Source: JAICIG01 sp035532215 (lineage in GTDB: Bacteria > Planctomycetota > Planctomycetia > Pirellulales > JAICIG01). Taken from it: a stretch of DNA of 37,778 nucleotides. The stretch is taken from NCBI GenBank assembly GCA_035532215.1, contig DATKRK010000250.1, positions 1 through 37,778 of the forward strand. The letters are read 5' to 3'. Positions 23,314 to 31,847 of the stretch are shown here, in pieces. The notes under the pieces are model-generated. The model saw only the letters and a list, made by a program, of their open reading frames with translations, searched no databases and was not told the origin of the DNA. The position numbers and the translations under genes are program-made. Position 1 is the stretch's first letter, and each line of letters begins with the position of its first letter.

Positions 23314-24396
23314 TTAAGCTTTCGGTTTGCGCGGCGGAGGCGGCGGCGGTATGGCGCCGGGCCGCACGGGCCCGGCCGACGGTTTGGGGCCTGCGGCGAC
23401 TTGCGGCTTAGCGGGCGGCGATGCGGCAGGCGCGATTGGCTTCGATGCCGGCGGGGCTGGCTTGCGAATCGGCGGCGGAGGCGGGGCCGGACGCACCTGG
23501 AACGTCGGCGCCGCCGAAATGGGCTCCTCGCCGTGCTTCCGCTTCCGCTCGTTGAACCGCACGAAGTTCCCGCCCAGCTTGATGACGTCGCCGTCCTTCA
23601 GCACGGCCGGTTGGAGCAGCGGTTGATTGTTCAGCCGCGTGCCGAGCTTGGTGTGATTGTCTTCGACGAGATAGGCGCCGTTGGCTTGGCGCGTGATCTT
23701 CACGTGCTCGCTTTCCAACTCGCGATTCATTGGCCCTAGAAACGGCAACGGCAGATGGTCGCCGCGGCCCAGCATCGTCACTTGGCGGCTGAGGATCAAT
23801 TGCCGGCCGGCCCGGTAGCCGTCGAGCACGGTCAGCCAGGCCTGTTTGAGCACGACCTGCACCAGGCCGATCATGGCGCCGATGGAAACGCCCAGAATGA
23901 CGAACGCCGCGGCCCGGCTCGACATGCCGGCGCCGTGCGAGACGCCCAGTTGGATCGGCGCGAAGAGTGCTCCGCCGAGGAGTCCGCCGAGCGCGCCGCC
24001 GATCAGCCCGTTGCGCAGCTTGTTGGCCGAACGCTCGTAGAGCCCTTCGACCGAGCCGATCGTCAGGCCCATCACCATCCAGCCCAAGGCTCGCGGCAGT
24101 CCTAGACCGAACAGCACGTCGCCCAGAAAGGCGCCGAGCGCTCCGCCAAAGCCGCCGCCGACAAAACCAGGCAAGCCCCGCGAGAGGATCTGTTTCCAGC
24201 GGCCGTTGGCGGCGGCTGCGACGGCGCCGAGCCCGAATCCGATCGCACAGCCCACCAGCCCGCCGCTGGCCGCAACCTGCAGACGGTCGGCTGCGGCGCC
24301 CGAGCGAAAGAACAGCAGTTCGGCCAACAGCCAGCCGACTAGCGCGGCCCAACCGCCTGAAAGCGCCCCGTAATAGACCAGCCGGACGAGAGACAT
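23314..24396 (-). CDS. Polytopic glycine-zipper membrane protein with C-terminal FHA domain
   Basis: 360 residues. The first 185 are hydrophobic, with several probable membrane segments rich in small residues (GFVGGGFGGALGAFLGDVLF, then IGGALGGLLGGALFAPIQ), GxxxG/glycine-zipper patterns that favour tight helix packing. An FHA domain follows (about 205-283): LGRGDH, then SEHVKI (family S-x-x-H) and HTKLGTRLNN, in which the usual NGT reads LGT. FHA domains bind phospho-threonine peptides made by Hanks-type kinases. A Pro/Ala-rich tail (about 295-360) completes it. GAGG lies about eleven bases before the start. It sits 34 bases after the exported TPR-like gene, so they are likely co-transcribed. 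It probably senses or recruits phosphorylated partners at the membrane. Confidence 0.88.
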   Translation of the reverse strand: MSLVRLVYYGALSGGWAALVGWLLAELLFFRSGAAADRLQVAASGGLVGCAIGFGLGAVAAAANGRWKQILSRGLPGFVGGGFGGALGAFLGDVLFGLGLPRALGWMVMGLTIGSVEGLYERSANKLRNGLIGGALGGLLGGALFAPIQLGVSHGAGMSSRAAAFVILGVSIGAMIGLVQVVLKQAWLTVLDGYRAGRQLILSRQVTMLGRGDHLPLPFLGPMNRELESEHVKITRQANGAYLVEDNHTKLGTRLNNQPLLQPAVLKDGDVIKLGGNFVRFNERKRKHGEEPISAAPTFQVRPAPPPPPIRKPAPPASKPIAPAASPPAKPQVAAGPKPSAGPVRPGAIPPPPPPRKPKA

Positions 24397-24430
24397 CGAT
24401 TCTGCTACCTCTTCGCCTCGGCAGCGGACG

Positions 24431-25450
24431 CTAGTCGTTTCCGGCCCGCGAATCGCGAAGCAGGGCCTCGGTCTCCAACTTCAGCAGTTGCCGCCGCAAG
24501 CGTCCTTGCACTCGCTCCAGCGAACGCACCACGGCCAGATACTCGGGCGACTGCCGATCGAAATCGGCATCGCGAAATCGCTCGACGGCCGTCGCCATCC
24601 GGCGCCGGGCCAGTGCCGCGTCGCCTTGCGCCAAGTCGGCCAGGACCCACCAGTAATGATACTGGAGTTTGCGCGGCGATTCCAAAGCCGCCTGCCGAAA
24701 AGCTTGCGCCGCCGCGGCGTAATCGCCGCGCCAGAAGCGATTCATCCCGACTCCGTAGAACCAGCGGCCATTGGCTTCCGACGGCTCGACCACCTTCAGC
24801 TCGGCGCTTTTCGGGCTGATAGCGAGCGGAACAAAATCGGCGGCGGGCGGATTCTCGGCCGAACCGTCGGCCGCGGCCGCTTTCACCCAGGCCGGTTCGG
24901 CGCGCATCAAGCGGCCGCAAAGCGCTTCGATTTCGACGTCCTGGCCTTCCTTGGCGATGCGGCCGCGCAGCATCAAGTTGAGTTTGCTCGGATCGTTCGC
25001 GTCGGCCGCGTAATACCCGTCCGCAATCATGCAGCCGCCCAAGCGGGGTTCCGTTTCCACAGCCAGTCGCAGTTCGGCCATCAGTTCGGAGAACGGATAC
25101 TCGCGGTCTTGCTCGGCGTCAACGCGATAGCCGCCCTGGGGCGACCAGGCGCGAATCAGCCCGTCCAGTTCCTCGCGTTGCGTTGCGGCGCGGCCGCGGT
25201 CGAGCACGCGGCGAAAGAGGTATTTGTCCGGCGCCGCGGCGTCGGGCGAGTTTTCCAGCTCGACGAACAGCCAGGCGCCGTGCAGCTTTACGTTATCGCG
25301 CATCGCGCGTGCGATCTCGCGATCGATCACGTTGATGTCGAAGCCTGCGGGCTGCGCGGCGAGCAAAGGGGATGGAAAACACGCCGCCAGGCAGGCCCAC
25401 GCAATCAGCCATGCCCGCGTCGATCGCCGCGGTATTCGCCGCAAAGTCAT
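24431..25450 (-). CDS. Exported protein with a TPR-like segment
   Basis: 339 residues. A signal peptide is visible (RAWLIAWACLAACFPSPLLAA, cleavage near residue 30). The N-terminal mature part (about 35-165) has FDINVIDREIARAMRDNV and LHGAWLFVELENS, with no family I recognise. The region of about 230-295 (YGVGMNRFWRGDYAAAAQAF, then YHYWWVLADLAQGDAALARR) resembles two TPR helices, which mediate protein interactions. The tail is basic (LERVQGRLRRQLLKLETEA). AAAGGA nine bases upstream supports the start at 25450 over earlier ATGs at 25468 and 25528. It is the first gene of the six-gene minus-strand run and probably works outside the membrane with the FHA protein. Confidence 0.82.
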   Translation of the reverse strand: MTLRRIPRRSTRAWLIAWACLAACFPSPLLAAQPAGFDINVIDREIARAMRDNVKLHGAWLFVELENSPDAAAPDKYLFRRVLDRGRAATQREELDGLIRAWSPQGGYRVDAEQDREYPFSELMAELRLAVETEPRLGGCMIADGYYAADANDPSKLNLMLRGRIAKEGQDVEIEALCGRLMRAEPAWVKAAAADGSAENPPAADFVPLAISPKSAELKVVEPSEANGRWFYGVGMNRFWRGDYAAAAQAFRQAALESPRKLQYHYWWVLADLAQGDAALARRRMATAVERFRDADFDRQSPEYLAVVRSLERVQGRLRRQLLKLETEALLRDSRAGND

Positions 25451-25722
25451 CCGCTGCTGTCCTTTCATCCTCTGGCGAGCCCCCGGAATGCTCCGTTTCA
25501 GAGTATTTGGACCGCGCAGCAAATGCAACTAGATACGGCCGAATTTGCGCGCCGTTTGGGGCTCGGACGCCCGACGGCGGTCGAGAATTCGCCGCCGGCG
25601 CCGGGGGCCAGGCTCGGCCACGACCAGGGCGCCTTGCCGGAAGCGGCGGCGTTCATGGGGCGCGGATTTCGGCGAGCCACTCCCCGCGGCGCCGCCGTTA
25701 CAATCCGCACGATCCGCATCGC

Positions 25723-28104
25723 TTAAGTCATGTTGTAGAACTCGTCGCTCGAGACGAGCGCGATTTCCAGTTGCTGCGGCGTGATGCCGGCCTGCAATTG
25801 CGCCAGCCAGAAGGCGGCGCCGGCGGCGTCGGCCGGCCGGTGCAGATATTGCTCGTAAGAAGCCTCGACCACGTCCGTCAGGTACTCGGTCGAGGTCAAG
25901 AACGTCTCGACGATCGGTGCGCGAGGCACATTGGCGTTCAGCAGCGTTATCCAGACATCCGCTTCGCTGAGGCTGGGCGTCCGGTTCAACAGATTGCTGT
26001 ACAGGCTATAGACGAACCCGGCGTTCCCGCCGGTGCGCAGGAAGTATTCGTCCGACGAGAGCAGCACGAGCTGGATCTGGTAGGAAGTGAAGCCGGCGTT
26101 CATCAGGTTGAGGAACGTAGCTAGTCCGACCGGGTCGGCGGCGCGGCCGAGGTACGACTCATAGAAGCCATTGATCAGATTGGTTCGCGCTTCGGTCGAG
26201 TTGACGAACGCAGAGGCGACCGACACGCGGCTGGCGCCGCCGGCCAGCACGTCCACCCAGTACATGATCTGGGAACTGCTGGTCGAGCCCGCCGGCCGAT
26301 CGAGCGTGTCGACATAGAGGTTGCTCACATAGTTATAGTCTTTGCTGACGAGCGTGACGGTCGCGGGCAGCAAGCTCGAACTGACGCCGTCGTTGGCCAC
26401 GAAGGTAAAGCTGTCGCTGCCGTCGAAACCGGCGTTGGGCGTGTAGATGAACGAGCCGTTGGCGTTCAGCACGAGGACGCCGTGCGACGGACCGCTGACC
26501 AACACGGCGGTAAACGTAGCCCCGCTGGCGCCGGTGGTTCCCTGCAGCACGCCGGGCGCCGCGACGTTCAACGCCGAGCCGGACGTAAAAATGTAGCTGT
26601 GGTTCGCCGCGATCGGCCGCAATTGCGGCAACGGGTCTGCCCACAGCTCGTTGCCAACCGTGCCATTATTGGCCGCCATGAACAAGAAACCGTCGGCGGT
26701 CGTCAAGTTCTGCGGATTCGAACTCGGCAAGCCGGGGTAGATGTCGGTGACCAACACGGTGCCGGCGGCCGTGCCGTCGCTTTGCCACAGTTCCACGCCG
26801 TGAACCCCGTCGTTGGCCGTGAAAAACAGCGTGCCGTTGCCGTTGATCAGGTTGGCGGGGCTCGAACTCGGCGAGCCGGGGTAGATGTCGAGCACGAGCA
26901 CGGTGCCGGCGGTCGTGCCGTCGCTCTTCCACAACTCTTGGCCGTGAATGCCGTCGTCGGCGGCGAAAAACAAGATGCCGTCGACGTTCGTCAATGAGCC
27001 CGGGTTCGAACTGGCGCCGGGCGAAGTCGTGTTGATGTCTTTGACCATCACCGTGCCGGCCGCAGTCCCGTCGCTCTTCCAAAGCTGCGTACCGTGTACG
27101 CCGTCGTTGGCGGAAAAGAACACGATGCCGCCGACGTTGGTCAAGTTCGCCGGATTCGAGCTGCTCGCGCCGGCGAAAATGTCCGAGACCATGACGGTGC
27201 CCGTGACCGTGCCGTTGCTCTTCCACAGCTCCGTGCCGTGAACCCCGTCGTTGGCCGTGAAAAACAGCTCGCCGCCCGCGTTGATCAAGCTCTGCGGGTT
27301 GGCGGTGCCGGCGCCCTGGTAGATGTTGATCAGCAGGTGCGTGCTGGCCAGCGTGCCGGTGGTGATGTACGGTTCGCGGCCGGTCGTGCCCGCGTTGGCC
27401 GTGAAGAACACCGTCCCGTTGACGTTGGTGATGCTGGCCGGAAGAGCGGCGCCGCCCGAGGTCGGCTGCAGATTGCTGATCATGATGGTGCCGCCGGCCG
27501 TGCCGTCGCTTTTCCAGACCTGCAGGCCATCCGTACCGTCGTCGGCAGTGAAGTACAGCGTGCCGTTGACGTCGGTCAAATCGGTCGCGTTGAAACCGCC
27601 GCCGGCTTCGTTGATGTCGGTGACCATCGTCGTGCCGATGGTCGTCCCGTCGCTCTTCCACAATTGCACGCCGTGCGTGCCGTCGTTGGCGGTGAAGTAG
27701 ACATAGCTGCCCGACGTCGTCAGATCGGTTGGATTGGAGTCATTGGCGACGGTGGTCACGCCCTGCACGTGCGTGCCGGGGTTGATGTCTTTGACCAGCA
27801 CCGCGGCCGTGCCGTCGCTGCGCCAGAGTTCGTTGCCGTGCTGGGTCGTTGGGTCGGGCCCGTCGTTGGCCGCGAACAGCACGTTCCCGTTCAAGGAGGC
27901 CATATACGACGGGTTCGAGCTGGGCGTCCCGGTCCAGATATCCTGGACTAGCGTTGCGGCCAGCATGCATCGGCTTTCGAGTTCCTGGAAGCCCGCACTC
28001 GTCGAGCCGAATCCCAGCGGCCGTTGGCGGCGAGGTTGGCGTCGCGCAGCTCGTTTCGCACTTTTGCTGGGGCGCAACGGACCGAACGGAAGATTCAGCG
28101 GCAT
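25723..28104 (-). CDS. ELWxxDGT-repeat surface protein with cadherin-like and DUF4214 domains
   Basis: 793 residues. The N-terminus is basic and ends in FQELESRCMLAAT, a variant of the LEPR-XLL signature found on very large planctomycete surface proteins. Residues of about 55-495 hold eight to nine ELWxxDGT-type repeats (GNELWRSDGT, GVQLWKSDGT, GTELWKSNGT, GQELWKSDGT, GVELWQSDGT), with a period of about 46 residues, which suggests a beta-propeller; one unit is degenerate (REPYITTGT). At about 500-590 a cadherin/VCBS-like domain follows (NANGSFIYTPNAGFDGSDSF). The C-terminus holds DUF4214-like helical units (FYESYLGRAADPVGLATFL, then YEQYLHRPADAAGAAFWLAQ), known near S-layer and cell-surface proteins. 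AGGAA precedes the ATG by about nine bases. Likely secreted and surface-attached. Confidence 0.9.
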   Translation of the reverse strand: MPLNLPFGPLRPSKSAKRAARRQPRRQRPLGFGSTSAGFQELESRCMLAATLVQDIWTGTPSSNPSYMASLNGNVLFAANDGPDPTTQHGNELWRSDGTAAVLVKDINPGTHVQGVTTVANDSNPTDLTTSGSYVYFTANDGTHGVQLWKSDGTTIGTTMVTDINEAGGGFNATDLTDVNGTLYFTADDGTDGLQVWKSDGTAGGTIMISNLQPTSGGAALPASITNVNGTVFFTANAGTTGREPYITTGTLASTHLLINIYQGAGTANPQSLINAGGELFFTANDGVHGTELWKSNGTVTGTVMVSDIFAGASSSNPANLTNVGGIVFFSANDGVHGTQLWKSDGTAAGTVMVKDINTTSPGASSNPGSLTNVDGILFFAADDGIHGQELWKSDGTTAGTVLVLDIYPGSPSSSPANLINGNGTLFFTANDGVHGVELWQSDGTAAGTVLVTDIYPGLPSSNPQNLTTADGFLFMAANNGTVGNELWADPLPQLRPIAANHSYIFTSGSALNVAAPGVLQGTTGASGATFTAVLVSGPSHGVLVLNANGSFIYTPNAGFDGSDSFTFVANDGVSSSLLPATVTLVSKDYNYVSNLYVDTLDRPAGSTSSSQIMYWVDVLAGGASRVSVASAFVNSTEARTNLINGFYESYLGRAADPVGLATFLNLMNAGFTSYQIQLVLLSSDEYFLRTGGNAGFVYSLYSNLLNRTPSLSEADVWITLLNANVPRAPIVETFLTSTEYLTDVVEASYEQYLHRPADAAGAAFWLAQLQAGITPQQLEIALVSSDEFYNMT

Positions 28105-28161
28105 GGTCGCGGTTCCTGCTTCTCAGGCCTTGGCAAGTAAGCCTCCCGCAAGCGGCGCGCC

Positions 28162-28204
28162 AAAAGGCGACGGCGGACGCACCGGGTCCGTGCGTACCGT
28201 CGCC
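28162..28204 (-). promoter_or_regulatory. Two-part hairpin in the leader of the ELWxxDGT gene
   Basis: Outer arms GGCGACGG (28166-28173) and CCGTCGCC (28197-28204) and inner arms ACGCAC (28177-28182) and GTGCGT (28190-28195) form one long stem with small internal loops. On the minus strand it is followed by TTTT (28162-28165) and lies about 58 bases before the start codon. It may be an attenuator, a structured leader or a terminator. Confidence 0.5.
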
Positions 28205-28525
28205 CAAAAACGGCCGCGGGAAAGCCGTATCGCCTTGAGCAATCGCAACCGTTTGGGTGGACGTTGCGACTGTAGGTAGGGTACGTTTTTTCCTATCGAC
28301 CGCCGCACGAACGGAACATCAGTATTTCACCTCAGCCTTTGCCCCAAGAGGATAGCCGCCTCAAGCCATAAAGGCGTCAAGAGATGCGCTTTCGCGCGGC
28401 GAGATTGAAGGGCCCGGAGACCAGGCGCCCTCGCCCGGAAACCAGCCGTGAAGGGCGTGGCGGAGTCACCTGCGTTTCGTCTTTTTTGCGCGGCGCCGCC
28501 TATTCGCCTTGCACAATCATCGACG

Positions 28526-28587
28526 ATGCCGGGCGGGGGCGCCCGGCTCTCCACAACCCAATGCCGGGCGGGGGCGCCCGGCCCTCC
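28526..28587. repeat. Two copies of the GC-rich dispersed palindrome
   Basis: ATGCCGGGCGGGGGCGCCCG followed by GC, then T or C and CTCC, occurs at 28526-28552 and 28561-28587 (26 of 27 bases identical), separated by 8 bases. They are the reverse of the elements at 17951 and 23132. Confidence 0.8.
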
Positions 28588-28606
28588 CCGAAGCAAGGAG
28601 ACGAAG

Positions 28607-29404
28607 TCAGGCCCCTAGGGCGTCTTTCAGCCGGTCGAAATCGGCGGCGCGCGATTGAAACTCGGCTTTGAACTCGTCGAGCGTCTGCCGCAATTCGGCC
28701 AACTCGTTGCGCAAATCGGCGATCTCGCGCCGCAAAGTTTCCGCCTCGTTCGCCGCATGCCCGGACGGCGGGGCCGCGGGCGGCGCCGCCGCGCGAACGG
28801 GCGGGGCGCTCGTGGCGCCGGCGGGCTCGGCCGGTTGAACTGCCGCGCCTGAGAACTCGGCACGCTGCTTTTCCAGCTCGCGCGGCTCGTAAAGGGCGTG
28901 CGTGACGACTGCCCCGCGGCCCGCGGGAGTCAGCGGGATGACCAACCCCTTCGCCTTGAGCGAATCGAGCACCGGCCGCAACGCGGACAGATCGGCGATC
29001 GGTTCCATCCGCGCTGCCCGGCCGCGCAGCTCGCCTTCGGTCTGCGTGCCGCGCAACAACAGTTCGGCCATCACCGCCAACTCGACCTTGTCGACCCCCA
29101 GCCAATCGTACAGATAATGGCGATACTTCGAAACGCGTCCGGCGCCTTGCAAGACGGCCACGGCGCCCAGCTCTCGCAGCCGATCGAGCGATTCCTCGAC
29201 GTCGTCCGGCTCCAACTGCATCAGCGGATAGCGATTGTTCTTCTGATTGGCGCCGGCGCAGAGGGCGTTGATCGACATCGGGTAGGCGTCGGGCGTGGTC
29301 TTGGCCTTTTCGGCCAGCACGCCGAGCACGCGGCGGTCGCGGGACGAAATCGGCTGCCAGCGCGGCTGGGGTTTGGCGGGGTTCGCGTCAGTGGACATAG
29401 ACAT
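28607..29404 (-). CDS. yceH: YceH family (DUF480, UPF0502) protein with coiled-coil extension
   Basis: 265 residues. The first 180 match the YceH family of tandem winged helices: RRVLGVLAEKAKTTPDAYPM, then LCAGANQKNNRYPLMQLEPD (family ACNQKSxRDPVM), GRVSKYRHYLYD and ELAVMAELLLRGTQTEGELR (family LRGPQTxGELR). The function of YceH is not settled; the winged helices suggest nucleic acid binding. The last 85 residues are an extension: an Ala/Pro-rich linker (about 195-220) and a coiled coil (EAETLRREIADLRNELAELR), longer than typical YceH (about 215). The start at 29404 has no evident ribosome binding site; an ATG six bases later is equally possible. It is divergent from the CBS-pair gene. Confidence 0.9.
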   Translation of the reverse strand: MSMSTDANPAKPQPRWQPISSRDRRVLGVLAEKAKTTPDAYPMSINALCAGANQKNNRYPLMQLEPDDVEESLDRLRELGAVAVLQGAGRVSKYRHYLYDWLGVDKVELAVMAELLLRGTQTEGELRGRAARMEPIADLSALRPVLDSLKAKGLVIPLTPAGRGAVVTHALYEPRELEKQRAEFSGAAVQPAEPAGATSAPPVRAAAPPAAPPSGHAANEAETLRREIADLRNELAELRQTLDEFKAEFQSRAADFDRLKDALGA

Positions 29405-29468
29405 TCAAGGACTCTGGAGTGGGTGTTCCGGAATGCTCTCGCCTTCAGGGGCCTGAAGTTCCACGGTC

Positions 29469-29627
29469 ATGGAAAATATTTTAAGGGATGGCCTGAGCAT
29501 GGTCAGCCCGGTGCGTGCAGAAATTTGCCAAGCAAGATTCGGCGGGATTGTAGCTGAAATGCGGCGCGGCCGGACAGAGACCTTCGCGCCCGAGGTCCGC
29601 GACGCCTTGAAAAAAGCCCTCGAATAG
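29469..29627 (+). CDS. Possible small protein of 52 residues
   Basis: An ORF from ATG 29469 to TAG 29627, encoding MENILRDGLSMVSP, then AEICQARFGGIVAEMRRGR and ETFAPEVRDALKKALE. The predicted sequence is balanced and helical at its end, more protein-like than a random shadow ORF. An internal ATG at 29499 with AAGGGATGG upstream could be the true start, giving 42 residues. Its codon use is less GC-biased at the third position than neighbours. No family was recognised and no comparison is possible here, so it may be spurious. It lies between yceH and the CBS gene, on the CBS strand. Confidence 0.3.
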   Translation: MENILRDGLSMVSPVRAEICQARFGGIVAEMRRGRTETFAPEVRDALKKALE

Positions 29628-29753
29628 CCACGCAGCACGATGCGACCGATTTTTTTCACGCGGCCGGGGCGCGTCGCGCATTGCGAGCTAGGTTTTCTCA
29701 CTGCGGCCGGGTCAGGCCGCGGACCCCATTCCCGACTTGCAAGGGCGCCCGAT

Positions 29754-30209
29754 ATGTACCAGGCCAGCGACGTAATGACGACCGACGTGACCACGATTGG
29801 CCCCGAGGCGACCGTGGAAGAAGCGATCCGCGTGCTGCTGGAAAACCAGATCAGCGGACTGCCGGTGATCGATCCGCGCGGCATGCTCGTGGGCATGATT
29901 AGCGAGTTTCAGTTGTTGGAAACCGTGTTCGACCCGCAAATTCGCGACGAGTCGGTGCGAGGGTTCATGACCAAGGACGTGATCGCGGTCGACGAAGGCG
30001 CGCTCTTGGCCGACGTGGCGAGCTTGTTCATCATGCACCGCATTCGCCGCGTGCCCGTGCTGCGCGACGGTCAGCTCATCGGTCTGATCACGCGCCGCGA
30101 CCTGCTCCGCTACGTGGCCAAAGCCGGCGACCAGATCGACACCTTCCTGAACGAAGTGCGCCGCTACGCGACCGAACGCTCGAAGGAAGCCACGCTCTCG
30201 GTCGGCTGA
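29754..30209 (+). CDS. CBS-pair protein
   Basis: 151 residues. Two CBS motifs make one Bateman module, which usually binds adenine nucleotides or S-adenosylmethionine. CBS1 (about 4-63): SDVMTTDVTTIGPEATVEEA, then LPVIDPRGMLVGMISEFQLL. CBS2 (about 70-130): FMTKDVIAVDEGALLADVAS, then RRVPVLRDGQLIGLITRRDL. A short helical tail follows. There is no other domain, so it is a stand-alone regulator of unknown partner. The start at 29754 gives the usual family opening; an earlier in-frame ATG at 29640 adds unlikely residues. AGGG lies about ten bases before the ATG. It is upstream of two exported-protein genes but separated from them by 266 bases with its own promoter candidate. Confidence 0.92.
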   Translation: MYQASDVMTTDVTTIGPEATVEEAIRVLLENQISGLPVIDPRGMLVGMISEFQLLETVFDPQIRDESVRGFMTKDVIAVDEGALLADVASLFIMHRIRRVPVLRDGQLIGLITRRDLLRYVAKAGDQIDTFLNEVRRYATERSKEATLSVG

Positions 30210-30374
30210 GCCGTCTCATTTTGAGTCGGGCTTGTATCTGTTTGATGGCGCAAACGACGCCTTCGGCGCTCCCTACAGCGCCGCCGACCGGCGGCAAATA
30301 AGCCGGAGTGAGAACGTCACTTCGCCGGTTTTTACCGTCCGCGCGACGCGCTGCACGGCAATATCGCAGCGCTG

Positions 30375-30404
30375 TTGCGACTCCTCTCTTCCTCGCGGTA
30401 TGAT
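30375..30404 (+). promoter_or_regulatory. Probable promoter of the exported coiled-coil protein gene
   Basis: TTGCGA (30375-30380), an 18-base spacer and TATGAT (30399-30404, five of six to TATAAT). The start codon is 71 bases downstream at 30476. The element would also drive the Hint gene if the pair is co-transcribed. Confidence 0.5.
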
Positions 30405-30475
30405 TGTTGCTTGGTGGGTGGCGGCAATCGTATCTGGCGACCTTCGGTCGCGGTTGAATCGAAAGGGGAAGTGCG

Positions 30476-31807
30476 ATGCGGAAAGTGCGTCTTAGCGCCG
30501 TTGCGTTGGTTCTGACCGCCGTATGGCCTGCGGCCGATCTCCGGGCGGAAAGCGATCTGACGGCCAGCAAATTGGCGACCGCCGTCGAGCGGTTGTTCGA
30601 ACTCGGTTCCGAGCCTTCGCCGAAGTCGCTGCACGCCGTGCAAGATTATTACCGAAAGTTGCCCGAGGCGGTTCGCAATGATTCGTTATTGCGATACGCG
30701 TATGCCGTGGTGTTGATTCGTCAAAAACGGCTGTTCGACGCTCGGCCGCTGCTCGAGCAGGCGGGGGAATCGCGGCCGCACGATTTGGAACTCTGGCAAG
30801 CCAAGGTCTGGCTGCATTTGACCTTGGGCGATCGGACCAAGGCGCTGGCCGAGCTCGGCCAGTTCGAGCGATCGATGCTCGAGAGCGACTCGTCCGAAAA
30901 AGGCGACGCGCCGAAAGCGGCGGCGGAATTCTGCGGCAAGATATTCGCCTTCTTGGCCGGCCCCTGGCACTCGCGGTTGCACGCGGCCGATTTGGAAAAG
31001 TTGCGCGACAAACTGCGGGGCGCCTTCGAGACGGAAGATCAGGCGGCTTTCGACGAGGCCGAGCGCGAGGTGTTGGCAAAATTCGACGAGTTGCGCGGAA
31101 AGCACACGTCGCTCAGCCAGCAAGCTCACGACGAGGCGCGAAAGCAATTCGCGCAGGCCCGCGCGGACTTGTTGAAAAGCCAAACCGGCCTCGACGAAAA
31201 AAAGCAGGACTTAACCGACAAAGACGCCAAACGCTCGGCAGATGCGAAAGCAAAATTGGCCGTCCTCGACGGCAAGCTCAAGAAGTTGGAACAGCAATAC
31301 GAGGCCATCGCCGCGCAAATGGTTCCCTTGGAACTCCAGCGCGAAGCGCTGACGGCTCAACTGGCCGCCATCGCCGTTGGAGATGCCGCCCTCATCGCGG
31401 ACCCCCAGCTCAGAAACGACCTCCGTATTAACCTAGATTGGGGCCTGCCCGGCCAGCGCGCCTACAACATGATCGAGCGGATGCTGGCGCCGATTGTCGC
31501 CCAGTTGACCGTGCTGGCCGGCAAGGCGGCGGAGGTTGTCGACGGCGTCGCCGAGTTGGAGGCGGAGCGTCAGATGCTCGTCTTCGGCCGCGTGCAGGAC
31601 GCCGGAAAGATTGCCGTAAAAAAGAGGAAGCTTGAAAAAGAACAGATCCAGTTCGACCGCAACAGCAAGCGGCTGAAAGCGCCGAAGGGCGCAAATACGG
31701 CTCAATCGCGAGCGGCCGCCGCCAAGCTAACCCTATTGAACACCTATCTCGATTTTCCATTCGAGCGTGAAAAGGAGCGAATCCTGAGCATTTCGGCGGC
31801 CGAGTAG
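30476..31807 (+). CDS. Exported coiled-coil protein with N-terminal TPR-like region
   Basis: 443 residues, family not recognised. A signal peptide is visible (VRLSAVALVLTAVWPAADLRA, cleavage near residue 24). Residues of about 30-125 look like TPR helices (NDSLLRYAYAVVLIRQKRLF, then LELWQAKVWLHLTLGDRTKA). Two long coiled coils follow: about 190-290 (KSQTGLDEKKQDLTDKDAKR, then KLKKLEQQYEAIAAQMVPLE) and about 325-415 (VDGVAELEAERQMLVFGR), with a segment rich in Lys and Gln. GGGGAA lies before the ATG. The gene precedes the Hint-domain gene by 40 bases on the same strand, so the two are likely co-expressed and their products may interact in the envelope. No enzymatic motif is seen. Confidence 0.8.
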   Translation: MRKVRLSAVALVLTAVWPAADLRAESDLTASKLATAVERLFELGSEPSPKSLHAVQDYYRKLPEAVRNDSLLRYAYAVVLIRQKRLFDARPLLEQAGESRPHDLELWQAKVWLHLTLGDRTKALAELGQFERSMLESDSSEKGDAPKAAAEFCGKIFAFLAGPWHSRLHAADLEKLRDKLRGAFETEDQAAFDEAEREVLAKFDELRGKHTSLSQQAHDEARKQFAQARADLLKSQTGLDEKKQDLTDKDAKRSADAKAKLAVLDGKLKKLEQQYEAIAAQMVPLELQREALTAQLAAIAVGDAALIADPQLRNDLRINLDWGLPGQRAYNMIERMLAPIVAQLTVLAGKAAEVVDGVAELEAERQMLVFGRVQDAGKIAVKKRKLEKEQIQFDRNSKRLKAPKGANTAQSRAAAAKLTLLNTYLDFPFEREKERILSISAAE

Positions 31808-31847
31808 CGTCTTTAGATGGGAAACTGGCTTTTTCCGGGGGAGTTCC

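Larger units (their letters stand above)
28105..28606. other. Intergenic region with leader hairpin and GC-rich palindromes
   Basis: 502 bases upstream of the ELWxxDGT gene and downstream of yceH. It holds a strong two-part hairpin (28162-28204), a degenerate palindrome half (around 28425-28440) and two tandem-like palindromic copies (28526-28587). No gene was seen; the AT-rich stretch around 28285-28300 may hold the minus-strand promoter, but no clear -35/-10 pair was found. Confidence 0.55.

Noticed and set aside
21092..23411. Plus-strand ORFs across the lipoprotein and GATase-like genes
   Set aside because: Low-complexity Arg-rich products without motifs; the minus-strand frames carry signal peptides, lipobox and folds.
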